From contig NZ_CP030118.1 of assembly GCF_006968745.1 (NCBI RefSeq), positions 5,802,340 to 5,866,339 on the forward strand: DNA of 64,000 nucleotides, written 5' to 3'. The position numbers and the translations under genes are program-made. Shown piece by piece: positions 34,428 to 44,538 of the stretch. The DNA comes from Brasilonema sennae CENA114. Its GTDB lineage: Bacteria; Cyanobacteriota; Cyanobacteriia; Cyanobacteriales; Nostocaceae. Each line of letters starts with the position of its first letter. Positions within the stretch are counted from its first letter, which is position 1. A model generated the notes under the pieces. It saw nothing but the letters and a program-made list of their open reading frames with translations. It did not search any database and had not been told where the DNA came from.

Positions 34428-36076
34428 ACAGTATCTGGTTTGACTGCCCTGATAGTAATTGTGACTTGGTAATTGCGATCGCGATAATCTAATTCTTCCT
34501 GACGCAATTCTTCACTTGCGATCCCATAGAGAAAAGCATTAGCAACGAGTACATTCCCGTGAGTTTCAATTTGGAGATTTTCTGCTGGGAAGAACTCTTC
34601 AAACATACGCTTAACTGATAAAGCAGTAAAACTCCAACACCAGTAATCAGCCCACTGATAATCACCAATATGACTAATGCCAGGAACTGTCACCAAAGCG
34701 ACTCCTCCAGGCTTAAGGATGCGGTGAACTGTTTTAATCGCCGCCCGTACATCGTAAATAAGCTGGATTGTATGCGTCAGAATAAAGCAGTCAAAGCTAT
34801 TTGATGGAATATTGTCCCCACAAGTAAGATCTCCAACGATCGTCGCCTTGGGATTGCCTTTTGTCACATGAAGTACGTCGCTTTGGGTGATGCGTTGAAC
34901 AGAGTCCTTGCTAGAGACATAGCCACCAAACTGTCTGGTATAGTTATCATCACCAATCTCTAAAACACGCCCACGAACATCCTCTTGATAATGGGCAAGG
35001 AAGTTTTCAATATAATAGCGGTCAACAGGCTGACCTCTATCATAGCCAAAGGCTTGACTCATGGGCGTAACCCGTCGCAAGCTACCAAAATCCATAGCCC
35101 CTGTAGGAGGAATATATTTATCACCAAGCAATTGCGTTCCTAAAAAGCGGTGAACAGAACCAGGAAATTTTTTGCGTGCAATTCGCGCGACTTTGTTTTT
35201 TACTCGCAATAGAAAGTACAACATAGGATGGTGATAGGGGTAAAGAGCCTTTTCTAGTGCATTCGAGAGTTCAGCGTCTTGCACTCGGTGTGTAGTGATG
35301 TACTTCTGTAGCCAGTTCAAATAAATCTGATGTGCAGGATTAGGTTTCAAAGGATGATACTTTCCTGTTTGGATTGCCTTAGAACAACTAGACTCTGAGT
35401 GTTGGCGATATCTATCCCAGCAGTTACTATCTACATATACAGGAGCATGCAAGCAAATTTTTGCTAGCAACACTTGATCCTCAAACATATGTTGAATAGT
35501 GTCATCGAATCCGGAGACAGCTTCTATAACCTCCCGTCGTATCAGCAATCCGCAGGTGCAAGGTACGATTCCAACAATTTTTAAAAACTGAGTTACTAAG
35601 CTTGGTGGATGAAACAAAGTATTCGGCTGAACTCCAAGTGGTCTAATATTGTCACGTTGGTAATCTTGTTGTTCACCGGTCCAACTATACCAATGTTGAG
35701 TTGGTCCATATACCATACCAGTCTCAGGTTGAGATTGTAAAATTGCCACCTGCTGTTCTAGTTTTTGTGGCAAGAAGACATCATCAGCGTCCAGAAAAGC
35801 AATATACTTGCCTTTTGCCTTGCTGATCCCCAAGTTTCGAGAAGTACTTTTACCAAGATTTTGGTGATCATCATGCTCAAAATAATGCACTTTTTCTAGA
35901 TACAAATCTGCATAATGCTGAGCAATGACAGTACTTCCATCACTGGAACCATCATCTATTAATAATAACTCCCAATTTTGATAGGATTGGGTGAGCACAC
36001 TTTCTATTGCTTCCTGGATAAACTTTTTAGTATTGAAAAAGGGAGTGATAACAGAAACGAGAGGTTGACTTTCCAT
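34424..36076 (-). CDS. Glycosyltransferase family 2 fused to a class I methyltransferase
   Basis: This is a 550-residue fusion. Residues 5-240 are a GT-A glycosyltransferase: VSVITPFFNTKKFIQEAIES, LLIDDGSSDGS, and the nucleotide-sugar site FLDADD at 94-99. Residues about 355-530 form an SAM-dependent methyltransferase: RVLEIGDDNYTRQFG (SAM site), SFDCFILTHTIQLIYD and RILKPGGVALVTVPG. It probably builds and methylates a polysaccharide unit. It overlaps the deacetylase gene, and the ABC exporter gene lies 100 bases upstream, so the three form one export operon. Confidence 0.88.
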   Translation of the reverse strand: MESQPLVSVITPFFNTKKFIQEAIESVLTQSYQNWELLLIDDGSSDGSTVIAQHYADLYLEKVHYFEHDDHQNLGKSTSRNLGISKAKGKYIAFLDADDVFLPQKLEQQVAILQSQPETGMVYGPTQHWYSWTGEQQDYQRDNIRPLGVQPNTLFHPPSLVTQFLKIVGIVPCTCGLLIRREVIEAVSGFDDTIQHMFEDQVLLAKICLHAPVYVDSNCWDRYRQHSESSCSKAIQTGKYHPLKPNPAHQIYLNWLQKYITTHRVQDAELSNALEKALYPYHHPMLYFLLRVKNKVARIARKKFPGSVHRFLGTQLLGDKYIPPTGAMDFGSLRRVTPMSQAFGYDRGQPVDRYYIENFLAHYQEDVRGRVLEIGDDNYTRQFGGYVSSKDSVQRITQSDVLHVTKGNPKATIVGDLTCGDNIPSNSFDCFILTHTIQLIYDVRAAIKTVHRILKPGGVALVTVPGISHIGDYQWADYWCWSFTALSVKRMFEEFFPAENLQIETHGNVLVANAFLYGIASEELRQEELDYRDRNYQVTITIRAVKPDTV

Positions 36077-36114
36077 GATTTTCCATAACCTAAATATTTA
36101 AACTTGAGCTTGAA

Positions 36115-36178
36115 ACAGTGAACAGTAAACAGTGGTAACTGGTAACTGGTAACTGATAACTGATAACTGTTAACTGTT
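36115..36178. repeat. Heptamer repeats (AACTGGT / AACTGAT / AACTGTT)
   Basis: Short tandemly repeated heptanucleotides of the type common in Nostoc-like genomes fill the gap between the ABC exporter and the glycosyltransferase genes. The array starts with GAACAGT-type units. Confidence 0.75.
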
Positions 36179-37967
36179 AAACTTGAGTACTACCAGATTG
36201 CAGATTATAAAGCTTGGCAAATAATCCATTGAGTTTAAGTAAATACTGGAGATTGCCTTGTTCAACAATCCGTCCTTCTTCCAGGACAATAATTTGCTCT
36301 GCCTGCTTAATAGTAGATAAACGGTGGGCAATCACAATCACGGTACGATTTTGACTAAAGGAATTGAGAGCTTCCTGAATGAAATTTTCAGAAAGACTAT
36401 CTAAAGCATTAGTTGCTTCATCAAGAATCAAAATCTCTGGTTCGCGAATGATCGCGCGGGCTAAGGCTATGCGTTGCTTTTGTCCTCCTGAAAGCCGAAT
36501 GCCGCGATCGCCAACTATAGTATCGTAACCTTCAGGTAACTGACTAATAAATTCGTGGGCACTCGCTTTTTTAGCGGCGGCGATAATTTCGCTTTTTGTT
36601 GCATCCAAGCGACCATAGGCTATATTTTCTCCTACTGTTGTATTAAAGATATAAATATTCTGACTGACAATAGCAATGCGATTGCGCCAAGAAGATAAAT
36701 TTAACTTTTGTAGAGGATGATTATCAACAGATATCTCTCCATATTCAGTTTCATAAAAGCGACAAATTAACCCAATGACTGTAGATTTACCTGCACCTGA
36801 AGGTCCAACTATTGCAGTAGTTTTACCTCGGGGAATAAAAAACGAAATATCCTGAAGTGCAGGTTTTTCGGAAGTATTGTAGTAAAAGTTAACAGCTTCA
36901 AAAGTAATTCCTCCTTGTAAACGTTGAAATTCAATATCACCGGAGCAAATATTATGTTTCTCAGTTATATCTAAAAATGACATCACATCTTCTACAGCAC
37001 CCAATAAACCAATCAAATTCACACGCTCAGTATCTAACCGCCTCACGACGGGCTGGAGACGATAAAGCATAAAAATAAATGTTAATAATGTAGGAACGTT
37101 AGACTGTTGTTGCAGAGCGATCATCAAAATAAATACTAATAAAGCAACTGCTAAAACTTCCGACAGTGGTCCAGTAATTGAATAAAGCTTAGCCAAGTTC
37201 AGAGCGATAATACGTGAATGGATTGTTGCTTGTTCAAAACGTTTGAGTTCGTAAGATTCGTGACCAAAAGCGCGAATCTCCCTCATTCCGTAAAACCCTT
37301 CCATCACGCGATTAGCGAGATTATTGTGTGCCTGTACTGACTCTCTACCCAGCTTTGTTGCCCTGCGCGTTACATACTGTATAGTTAGTGAAATAAGCAC
37401 CAAGGCAACAGTAACCAACAAACTTAGTTGCCAAGATGTCAGCATCAGCAGAATCACAAAAACAAAAACTGTACACAGACTGATAGCGATATTAACGAGC
37501 AGAAAAATAGCATCGCAAGTTCGCCAAGTTTCAATATCCAGTGTATTCAGCAATTTACCTGATGCATGAGAGTCCAAAAAACTATAACTCACGCTTAAAA
37601 GCTGCTGAAAAATTTTGCACAGCAAACGCTGTCCAATATGCCAGTACAGCCAATGACCAAGAAGAGTACTGATGTACGCAAGGCAGTTTTTTAGTATAAC
37701 TAACCCCAAAATACACACTGGTATTATGAACAGATGTTTATCTTGTGGGATGTTGATGAATATTTGATTAAGAAAATTAACTAGTAAATTACTAGAGCCT
37801 CTTTGTGAGTTTGTTGTATCTAGAGTCTGGAGAAAAGGTATAAACAGACTAATTCCTAATCCCTCAAATAAAGAGGAGAATATCCCTAGAATGATAATTA
37901 CTGGAATGACCCAAGGATACAATCTTAGAAGTGGTAATAAAGTCTTAATTGCCTTTACTTCTTGCAT
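36177..37967 (-). CDS. ABC exporter half-transporter, HepA-like
   Basis: This 596-residue half-transporter has six membrane helices (residues about 15-330) and an ATPase domain with Walker A GPSGAGKST, signature RLSGGQKQR and Walker B ILILDEATNALD, all catalytically intact. The architecture fits lipid or polysaccharide flippase-type exporters. Similarity to HepA of heterocyst envelope formation is suggested by the context (glycosyltransferase and deacetylase downstream), not proven. It probably acts as a homodimer, since its own ATP sites are complete. It is the first gene of the three-gene block. Confidence 0.85.
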   Translation of the reverse strand: MQEVKAIKTLLPLLRLYPWVIPVIIILGIFSSLFEGLGISLFIPFLQTLDTTNSQRGSSNLLVNFLNQIFINIPQDKHLFIIPVCILGLVILKNCLAYISTLLGHWLYWHIGQRLLCKIFQQLLSVSYSFLDSHASGKLLNTLDIETWRTCDAIFLLVNIAISLCTVFVFVILLMLTSWQLSLLVTVALVLISLTIQYVTRRATKLGRESVQAHNNLANRVMEGFYGMREIRAFGHESYELKRFEQATIHSRIIALNLAKLYSITGPLSEVLAVALLVFILMIALQQQSNVPTLLTFIFMLYRLQPVVRRLDTERVNLIGLLGAVEDVMSFLDITEKHNICSGDIEFQRLQGGITFEAVNFYYNTSEKPALQDISFFIPRGKTTAIVGPSGAGKSTVIGLICRFYETEYGEISVDNHPLQKLNLSSWRNRIAIVSQNIYIFNTTVGENIAYGRLDATKSEIIAAAKKASAHEFISQLPEGYDTIVGDRGIRLSGGQKQRIALARAIIREPEILILDEATNALDSLSENFIQEALNSFSQNRTVIVIAHRLSTIKQAEQIIVLEEGRIVEQGNLQYLLKLNGLFAKLYNLQSGSTQV

Positions 37968-38836
37968 TGTATTTCCTTCTGATGTAAGAATATTGATAGG
38001 AAATCATGAATATGTTTATTTGTTATTTCTTTGAGCAAGAGCTACAAAAATCGACGCTGTAAGATATCAGATACTTTAGTTTTGACATTCCCATGCCTAA
38101 AAACCGATAAGTTTGCGGTAGCCTACCCGCCAAGAGTGCCTGTTCGCAGGACTTACTAATTGGATCGCAGCACCCTACGCTGTACCAAGGCACATAAACG
38201 GTGAACGCGATACAGGTAAGCGCAAGCGGACGCCCAGAAATGGAGTCCCCTAAACCCCTATACCCTTATTCCCTTACACCCCTAGTTATTACAGCACCGC
38301 AGCTTATTTCAAAGGGTTTGCCTTTGAGATAAACTCCTGGCTGTCTCACCGCTCTTTAAGCATTTAGGACAGTTCTTTGCCGTATTAGTTTGTAACTTTT
38401 AATGCTGTATAACTTCTCTCCTAATTGTCTTTATGTGCTATACGATACTTAATTTTAAAAGATAATTGCTTTTTGAGGTGCAGTATATTCACTTATAATT
38501 CTTTAACTATTAGGCTTTATCTACAAATTTTTTAAATCTATACTCATTGAGTTAACGAGTTTTCGTTTCAGTATATACACTAGGCAAAATCTATCAAATA
38601 ACAGATGCTACTTATGGTCTAGACTCATGGACACAAATACTATCCGGCGTTGCAGGTTGCCTTTCGGTTGAGTCTGGAGTCGCGCTCCGTTTTTGGTACG
38701 TGTTTGATCGCCTTCAATTCGTTCTGGATGTATGAGCGGTTGAAAACAAAGATCATGGACACCTACTATGAAATCTGTGGGAAGATTCGTACAATGATTC
38801 AGTAGCGCCACATACGTTTGACATAGGAGACAACCA
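37968..38836. other. Spacer with dispersed repeats upstream of ccmK4
   Basis: No supported gene. From 38100 to 38300 the sequence is GC-richer and contains repeat-like text (ACGCCCAGAAATGG and CCCTATACCCTTATTCCCTT tandem pentamer or heptamer runs). The right part, from 38500 on, holds the ccmK4 promoter and leader. ATAGGAGACAACC just before 38837 is a good ribosome site. Confidence 0.55.
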
Positions 38837-39175
38837 ATGCCACTACAGGCAGTTGGATCAATTGAAACAAAAGGTTTTCCTGCTGTGCTAGCAGCAGCGG
38901 ATGCTATGGTGAAAGCAGGTCGAGTCACTCTTGTAGGATATATAAGAGTGGGTAGTGCTCGCTTTACAGTTAATATTCGTGGGGATGTATCAGAGGTAAA
39001 AACCTCGATGCAGGCTGGTATTGAGGCTATAGAACATGTTCATGGCGGAACCCTTGAATCTTGGGTGATCATTCCTCGTCCCCATGAAAACGTTGAAGCT
39101 GTCTTGCCTATAGGTTATACACAAGAAGTCGAACAATACCGACAATCAGTGGAAAATCCAATTGTACGCAGGTAG
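38837..39175 (+). CDS. ccmK4: Carboxysome shell protein CcmK4 (BMC domain)
   Basis: This is a 112-residue single-BMC-domain hexameric shell protein of the beta-carboxysome. The start AVGSIETKGFPAVLAAADAM and the pore region GYIRVGSARFTVNIRGDV match CcmK4 (Gly-Ser-Ala-Arg pore loop), not CcmK2. The C-terminal WVIIPRPHENVEAVLP and the short tail ending in Arg-Arg also fit CcmK4. In most beta-cyanobacteria ccmK3 lies directly upstream. Here it does not; the CcmK3-type gene is at 46919-47233 on the other strand. Confidence 0.9.
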   Translation: MPLQAVGSIETKGFPAVLAAADAMVKAGRVTLVGYIRVGSARFTVNIRGDVSEVKTSMQAGIEAIEHVHGGTLESWVIIPRPHENVEAVLPIGYTQEVEQYRQSVENPIVRR

Positions 39176-39311
39176 TTGGTGGTTAGTTGATAGTCGGTCG
39201 TTCACAGTCAAAAGTTTCATGTTTACTCATGAGTAGCTAACAAGCTAAGTTCATCGTAAGCAAACGGTGTTAACCAGAGTATCAGCTATCCTAGTGACTC
39301 ATGACTAATCT

Positions 39312-40043
39312 ATGTCTAGTGTCTCAATAATTATTCCTACCTTAAACGAGGCGGAGTGTCTGGCACGCACTCTCCGCCATCTTACTATATTGGTACCTCC
39401 AGTTCAGGAGGTACTAATTGTAGATGGTGGCAGTTCTGACGAAACCGTTACTATAGCTCAAAAGGCTGGAGTTTCTGTTATTGCTGCCAAAAAACGTGGA
39501 CGTGCTGCACAAATGAATCAAGGCGCGGAGGTTGCAACCGGAGAAATCCTTTGTTTTTTACATGCAGACACCTTAGTTCCAGACGATCTTGTCGCAGTCA
39601 TTGAGCAAACACTAGTAGACAAAACTGTTGCCGGGGGAGGTTTTATTTCTTTGATGACAGGTGATAGAACCACTCGATGGGGAGTATCACTGCACAACTT
39701 TGTAAAAAGTTACTACGCGCCATTACTTTTTCGCCCACATCTGTTTTTTCAAGGACTGCGCTTGTTGTTTGGTGATCAAGTCATATTTGCACGTCGTGCT
39801 GATTTTTGGAAATGTGGAGGTTTTGACAGCAATATTCCAATCATGGAAGAAGCTGACTTATGCCTGAAGCTGGTGCGACAGGGGAAAATCCGTCTGGTGA
39901 ACCGCATTGTCCAAAGTAGCGATCGCCGTGTGGCACATTGGGGTTTTTTCAAAGCGACAGGCATATATCTTGCCATTGGCTTTCTTTGGGGTATAGGCGT
40001 CTCGCCACAATACCTAAAGCAGTTTTATGAGGATGTTCGCTGA
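39312..40043 (+). CDS. Family 2 glycosyltransferase of the TIGR04283 type
   Basis: This 243-residue GT-A fold enzyme has VSIIIPTLNEAECLARTLRH, LIVDGGSSDET, the GRAAQMNQGA block and the metal site FLHADT. These are the hallmarks of the rSAM/selenodomain-associated transferase 2 (TIGR04283) group, some members of which are linked to arsenosugar synthesis. A C-terminal hydrophobic segment (GIYLAIGFLWGIGV) could contact the membrane. No radical SAM partner gene is adjacent, so the acceptor is unknown. Confidence 0.85.
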   Translation: MSSVSIIIPTLNEAECLARTLRHLTILVPPVQEVLIVDGGSSDETVTIAQKAGVSVIAAKKRGRAAQMNQGAEVATGEILCFLHADTLVPDDLVAVIEQTLVDKTVAGGGFISLMTGDRTTRWGVSLHNFVKSYYAPLLFRPHLFFQGLRLLFGDQVIFARRADFWKCGGFDSNIPIMEEADLCLKLVRQGKIRLVNRIVQSSDRRVAHWGFFKATGIYLAIGFLWGIGVSPQYLKQFYEDVR

Positions 40044-40716
40044 AACTTTAGCCGATTGAACAAGCCAGTAGTTTTTAAAGGTATCCATCAGGGTACCTCT
40101 TAATTTTTCATAGCTTTTTGCTAACATTAGGTATACATTTTGACTCGTCATTTTTTGCCGATAAACGACTGCTCTTTTTTTCAAAATTATGTAAGCCTTT
40201 TAAAGATGAATACAAACTCACAATGTCTGGATTCATTTATGTTGTAAAATTCAAATGATATCCTGCTGAGTTGTTATAGATACACAATCTAGCTATTTTT
40301 TAGTATAAAAAATAGCTAGTATACTGTTTGAAACATATATTGTAAAACAACGTCTGGAGAGGTGGATCAAATTCGCCAAAATTATCGGGTGCAAAATGTT
40401 AGTTTTTCCTGATCCCTGAATCAAAATATCTTGTCACCTTATATATTTTGGATAGATCGTTTTTCTGAGTCAAGACAACATATTCTAAGTTTACAAAAAT
40501 TTAACTTTAGAAAAAGTCGTCAGAAAAGCTCAGAAAGCTTGATTTGCCGTAGTTCAAGATTGTGAGGATGCATCGAAATTTAAAACTACCTGCATAACTT
40601 TAGTGAGTCAAAACGTAATAACAGAGGAGACACATCAGATGTCATCATGGACATCATCAAATCGGGTGCAGCTGGCAGTAAAGAAATAAAGAGGGACGGA
40701 GAAAAAGGGGGTTGTG
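40044..40716. other. AT-rich spacer upstream of the HetZ-related-like gene
   Basis: These 673 bases contain a strong hairpin at 40289-40319 and otherwise AT-rich sequence, with no supported gene. A frame at 40647 overlaps the next gene in another frame and is not credible. The long leader suggests complex regulation of the downstream gene. Confidence 0.5.
40289..40319 (+). terminator. Strong hairpin after the TIGR04283-type gene
   Basis: CTAGCTATTTTTTA and TAAAAAATAGCTAG form a perfect 14-base stem with a 3-base loop. It lies 246 bases past the preceding stop, so it may be a terminator or an independent palindrome. Confidence 0.5.
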
Positions 40717-41892
40717 ATGCAGACTTTAAAACAGGGTTTCGAGGAGCGCAATCTCACTATGGTTTTGGAGGCGGAAAAACTGACACAATATTGGCTCAAA
40801 CGCCTGGATATCGAATGTCCAGAACAAAGTTTTGCCAATAGAGAAAGTATAGTCAAATGGCTTGTGGGAAATGACTTAGATCGGTTTGAGGTACTGAACT
40901 CTAAGGAACTGGAGATCGCCAAACAAGCTATGGAGTACCGCTACAAGATTTTGCGTCAGCGTTACTTAGGATTTGCAAGAGTTCGTGCTTACCGCAACCT
41001 GATCACTCGATTGGGGAGTTTGGTGACGTTACGTCATAAGATCCAAACTTGGGTTGCCTTGAGTCGCGATCGCCAACGGACAGTGCTGGATGTACTTCAA
41101 GAAGTGATCCAAGAATTACTGCAAAGCGATAGTTACATACAACAACAAATGGTTTCTATTTCAGAATTGACAACTGATGATAGACTCAAGAACGCTCTAC
41201 TGTTTGCCAGTGTTGAAGAGTATTGTTTGCGACCAGTACGTAACCAACCTCTACTGGCGTACCGTTTCGTGAATTTCTTGAGAAGAACTCAACGTGGTGG
41301 TTTAACCCAAGTACCAACTCAAGACTTAGTTAGGCTTGTCTCTGAAGAAATTCTTACTGATGACAGTGATAATCGAATCAACTTGGTTGATACTCAAGCA
41401 GTAGCTGAATATCAAGAAGCTCAAGAGATAGAAGAGCAACAAGCACTGCGTAAAACAGTTCAGCAGGAATTTGAGGATTATTTATACGAAAATCTTGGTT
41501 CAGAAGCTATTGACTGGTTGCGACTCTATCTACAAGGTAAGCCTCAAGATGAAATTGCCAAAAAACTAAATAAGCCGATCAAGGAAGTCTATCGACTCAG
41601 AGAGAAAATTAGCTACCATGCTGTACGTGTATTCGCCCTCAAAGGAAAACCAGAATTGGTAGATAGCTGGCTGTCAATTTCCTTAAAAGAACATAACTTG
41701 GGATTGACACCTAAGCAATGGCAACAATTTCATGAACAATTAACCCCCATGCAGCGCCAAGTCCTAGAGTTGCGTAAAGCAGGTTATTCGATAGAAGACA
41801 CAGCTTCAGCGCTAAAACTCAAAATGCATCAAGCAATGGGTGAATGGACTAAAGTTTACCTGTTAGCCCAAGCTTTGAGGAGTCAAGACTGA
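40717..41892 (+). CDS. Helix-turn-helix regulator, HetZ-related-like
   Basis: A 391-residue cytosolic protein starts at the ATG at 40717, with AAAAAGGGGG just upstream; an adjoining GTG is also in frame. The N-terminal two thirds are helical (REILRQRYLGFARVRAYRN-like region near 75-95). Two helix-turn-helix or sigma-region-4-like segments follow: YLQGKPQDEIAKKLNKPIKE near 270-290 and LRKAGYSIEDTASALKLKMH near 350-372. I recall such proteins being named HetZ-related in cyanobacteria, but this is from memory. A role in transcription, possibly in cell differentiation, is likely. Confidence 0.6.
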   Translation: MQTLKQGFEERNLTMVLEAEKLTQYWLKRLDIECPEQSFANRESIVKWLVGNDLDRFEVLNSKELEIAKQAMEYRYKILRQRYLGFARVRAYRNLITRLGSLVTLRHKIQTWVALSRDRQRTVLDVLQEVIQELLQSDSYIQQQMVSISELTTDDRLKNALLFASVEEYCLRPVRNQPLLAYRFVNFLRRTQRGGLTQVPTQDLVRLVSEEILTDDSDNRINLVDTQAVAEYQEAQEIEEQQALRKTVQQEFEDYLYENLGSEAIDWLRLYLQGKPQDEIAKKLNKPIKEVYRLREKISYHAVRVFALKGKPELVDSWLSISLKEHNLGLTPKQWQQFHEQLTPMQRQVLELRKAGYSIEDTASALKLKMHQAMGEWTKVYLLAQALRSQD

Positions 41893-42636
41893 GGTCATCC
41901 TGAAAAGGAAATTGGTAATTGCTCAGTGATTTTAAATTTATAGTCTAGTAGGTTTTAGCTGCTGAACTATAAACTCACAATTACCTGTTTCCAATTCCTA
42001 AATAATCTTCTGATTATTTGTCATTCTTTTATTTTTATTTATATAAAAAAATTTTTGTTGACCAAATGATAATAATATTAACATAATAGTGGTAAATCTG
42101 TTATAAAAGTATAAACTAGTACTACATAGCATTGATTGCTACTTTGTATCTCCCTTGAAAATTCTCTAAATCCTTTGGTTCTCTCCTGTGTGTTCTACGG
42201 AAGTTCTGGTAAAGTAAGTCTATTGACTTGTCTGTGTATCATTGGTACTTTCATGATTACGAAAAATGGTATAGTCTATATCAGGTAAGTTGATATGGAA
42301 AACGGCAACGAAGTAAAACTCAGCATTGGAGAAGCAACTGAGGAATTGACGTTAAAGTCAAAATCCTAAGATAATGAGCTAATCCAAAAAAGATGAAATA
42401 AAAACTTTCCGAACTCAGTTACGAATGTTAGAAAAAAATAGACAATAGCAAAATCGTGGTTTATTTCATCAATTTCAGGTCGTTCATCTACTGAAGCGAT
42501 AAAGTATACAAAAGTCTCAAGTGCTGAGGCAACAGTAGTAAGCAAGTTTTTTTACTTACGACTATTGACTATTGACCATTAACTCTTAACTATTAACTAA
42601 TAGTTAATAACTCAGAATTCTTACTCATAAACAAAG
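41893..42636. other. AT-rich spacer upstream of the M61 peptidase gene
   Basis: No supported gene lies in these 744 bases. A 24-codon frame at 42296-42370 is open but too short to call. Heptamer-like ATTGACT/ATTAACT units and the palindrome TATTAACTAATAGTTAATA (near 42591-42609) lie just before the next gene. Confidence 0.5.
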
Positions 42637-44421
42637 ATGACTGAAGCAACTGCACCTCGCACTAACATTTATACCAAGGAAACTGCACCAGCAATTCACT
42701 ATCAGGTGGCAATGCCCAAACCAGAAACGCACTTATTTGAAGTGAGTTTACGTCTGGTAGACTACTCGTTGCCGACTTTAGATTTGAAATTGCCAGTGTG
42801 GACTCCTGGATCTTACTTAGTCCGGGAATATGCCAAGCACTTACAAGATTTTGCGGCTTTTGCTAATGACAAGCCTTTGTCCTGGCACAAGATTAGTAAA
42901 AATCACTGGCAGGTGGAAACAAGTGATGTATCAGAAATTGTTATACATTACCGTATATTTGCAAATGAGCTATCAGTGCGAACAAATCACTTGGACTCTA
43001 GCCATGGCTATTTCAATGGTGCAGCACTGTTTTTTAGAATACTGGCTTGGGAAGGACAACCAATACAAGTCACTGTTTTACCCCCACACAGAGAGTGGCG
43101 AGTCACTACAGCATTACCATCAGTTCCACACAAGACAAACACTTTTAGTGCTACAGATTTTGACACCCTTGTAGATAGTCCTTTTGAAATTGGTGTCCAT
43201 CAGTTACATCACTTTGAGGTATTGGGAAAATCCCATGAACTGGCAATTTGGGGGAAAGGCAATTTCCAATTGCAGCAGATGATTAGTGATATTGAGAAAA
43301 TTATTGAAGTAGAAGCACGGATGTTTGGTGGGTTACCATATCAGCGATATGTGTTTCTGCTGCATTTATTTGCTCAAGCTTATGGTGGTTTGGAGCATAA
43401 AAACTCCTGCACACTCATTTATCAGCGCTTAGGTTTCCGCGATCGCGACAAGTATGAACGCTTCCTGCAATTAGTCGCACACGAGTTCTTTCACTTGTGG
43501 AATGTCAAGCGCATTCGCCCAAAAGCACTAGAAGTCTTTGATTACGACCAAGAAAACTATACATCGTCACTGTGGTTTTGTGAAGGGACAACAAGTTACT
43601 ACGATTTGCTCATTCCCTTACGCGCAGGAATTTATGATGCAAAGTCATTCTTGAATAATTTGAGTAAGGAAATTGCTCGGCATGAAACAACTCCAGGACG
43701 CAAGGTACAATCTCTTGCAGAATCGAGTTTTGATGCATGGATTAAACTTTACCGTCCGGATGCCAATAGCGGTAATAGTCAAAATTCCTACTATTTAAAA
43801 GGGGAAATGGTGTCGTTGTTGCTAGATTTGCTGATTCGTTCACGATCTAGAAATCAGCGATCGCTAGATGATGTCATGGTGAAAATGTGGCATCAATTTG
43901 GCACAGATGAAATTGGTTATACTCCAGAACAATTGCAATCGGTGATTGAGTTTATTGCTGGTATAGAGTTGACTGATTTCTTCAACTCCTACATTGATAA
44001 GACTGAAGATTTGCCTTTCAACGAATACCTGGAACCATTTGGCTTGCAACTGGTGGAGGAAAAGGGTGAAGAACCTTATCTAGGAGTTAAAGTTAATAGT
44101 GACAATGGACGGGAACTGATTAAGTTTGTTGACGCAGATTCACCCGCACAATTTGCAGGAATTGATCCGGGAGATGAGTTGCTGGCTATTGATGGTTTGC
44201 GTATCACAGCCAATGGGTTAGGCGATCGCCTGAAAGATTACCGACCAATGGATATCATTCAAGTCACCATTTTCCATCAAGATGAACTCCGTACCTTACC
44301 TGTCACCTTGGCGTATCCTCGCGTTAGTAGGTATCAGATAAAACCAGTAAAAAATCCTTCTACGATACAGAAAGAAAACTTTGCTGGATGGTTAGGTGGG
44401 TCTTTGACGACTCTTTATTAA
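42637..44421 (+). CDS. M61 (glycyl aminopeptidase-like) metallopeptidase with PDZ domain
   Basis: This is a 594-residue protein. An N-terminal beta domain (residues 15-170) has LPVWTPGSYLVREYAKHLQD, an M61 landmark. The catalytic zinc site VAHEFFHLWNVKRIRP is near 284-299, with the distal Glu in WFCEGTTSYY. A C-terminal PDZ domain (about 470-560) contains PYLGVKVNSDNGRE and AGIDPGDELLAIDGL. No signal peptide is seen, so it is probably cytosolic. It would cleave peptides with small N-terminal residues. It is complete, and rubredoxin follows on the same strand. Confidence 0.92.
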   Translation: MTEATAPRTNIYTKETAPAIHYQVAMPKPETHLFEVSLRLVDYSLPTLDLKLPVWTPGSYLVREYAKHLQDFAAFANDKPLSWHKISKNHWQVETSDVSEIVIHYRIFANELSVRTNHLDSSHGYFNGAALFFRILAWEGQPIQVTVLPPHREWRVTTALPSVPHKTNTFSATDFDTLVDSPFEIGVHQLHHFEVLGKSHELAIWGKGNFQLQQMISDIEKIIEVEARMFGGLPYQRYVFLLHLFAQAYGGLEHKNSCTLIYQRLGFRDRDKYERFLQLVAHEFFHLWNVKRIRPKALEVFDYDQENYTSSLWFCEGTTSYYDLLIPLRAGIYDAKSFLNNLSKEIARHETTPGRKVQSLAESSFDAWIKLYRPDANSGNSQNSYYLKGEMVSLLLDLLIRSRSRNQRSLDDVMVKMWHQFGTDEIGYTPEQLQSVIEFIAGIELTDFFNSYIDKTEDLPFNEYLEPFGLQLVEEKGEEPYLGVKVNSDNGRELIKFVDADSPAQFAGIDPGDELLAIDGLRITANGLGDRLKDYRPMDIIQVTIFHQDELRTLPVTLAYPRVSRYQIKPVKNPSTIQKENFAGWLGGSLTTLY

Positions 44422-44436
44422 CAATTCGTCATTGAT

Positions 44437-44480
44437 AATTCGTAATTCGTAATTAGTCAATGAATTACGAGTTACGAACT
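44437..44480. terminator. Inverted repeat after the M61 gene
   Basis: GTAATTCGTAATT is followed after a short loop by AATTACGAGTTAC, an imperfect inverted repeat between the M61 and rubredoxin genes. It may be a terminator or a dispersed repeat. Confidence 0.4.
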
Positions 44481-44538
44481 GAATTCAATGTATATAATAT
44501 TGAGGCAAAGAAGATCCTTAATTTAGAGAGAGAGAAAG

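Noticed and set aside
38550..38715. Open stretch upstream of ccmK4 examined as a ccmK3 remnant
   Set aside because: No BMC-domain residues appear in any frame.
42296..42370. 24-codon frame MENGNEVKLSIGEATEELTL
   Set aside because: It is too short, and the following sequence has stops in all frames; it may be a remnant, but no family is recognisable.
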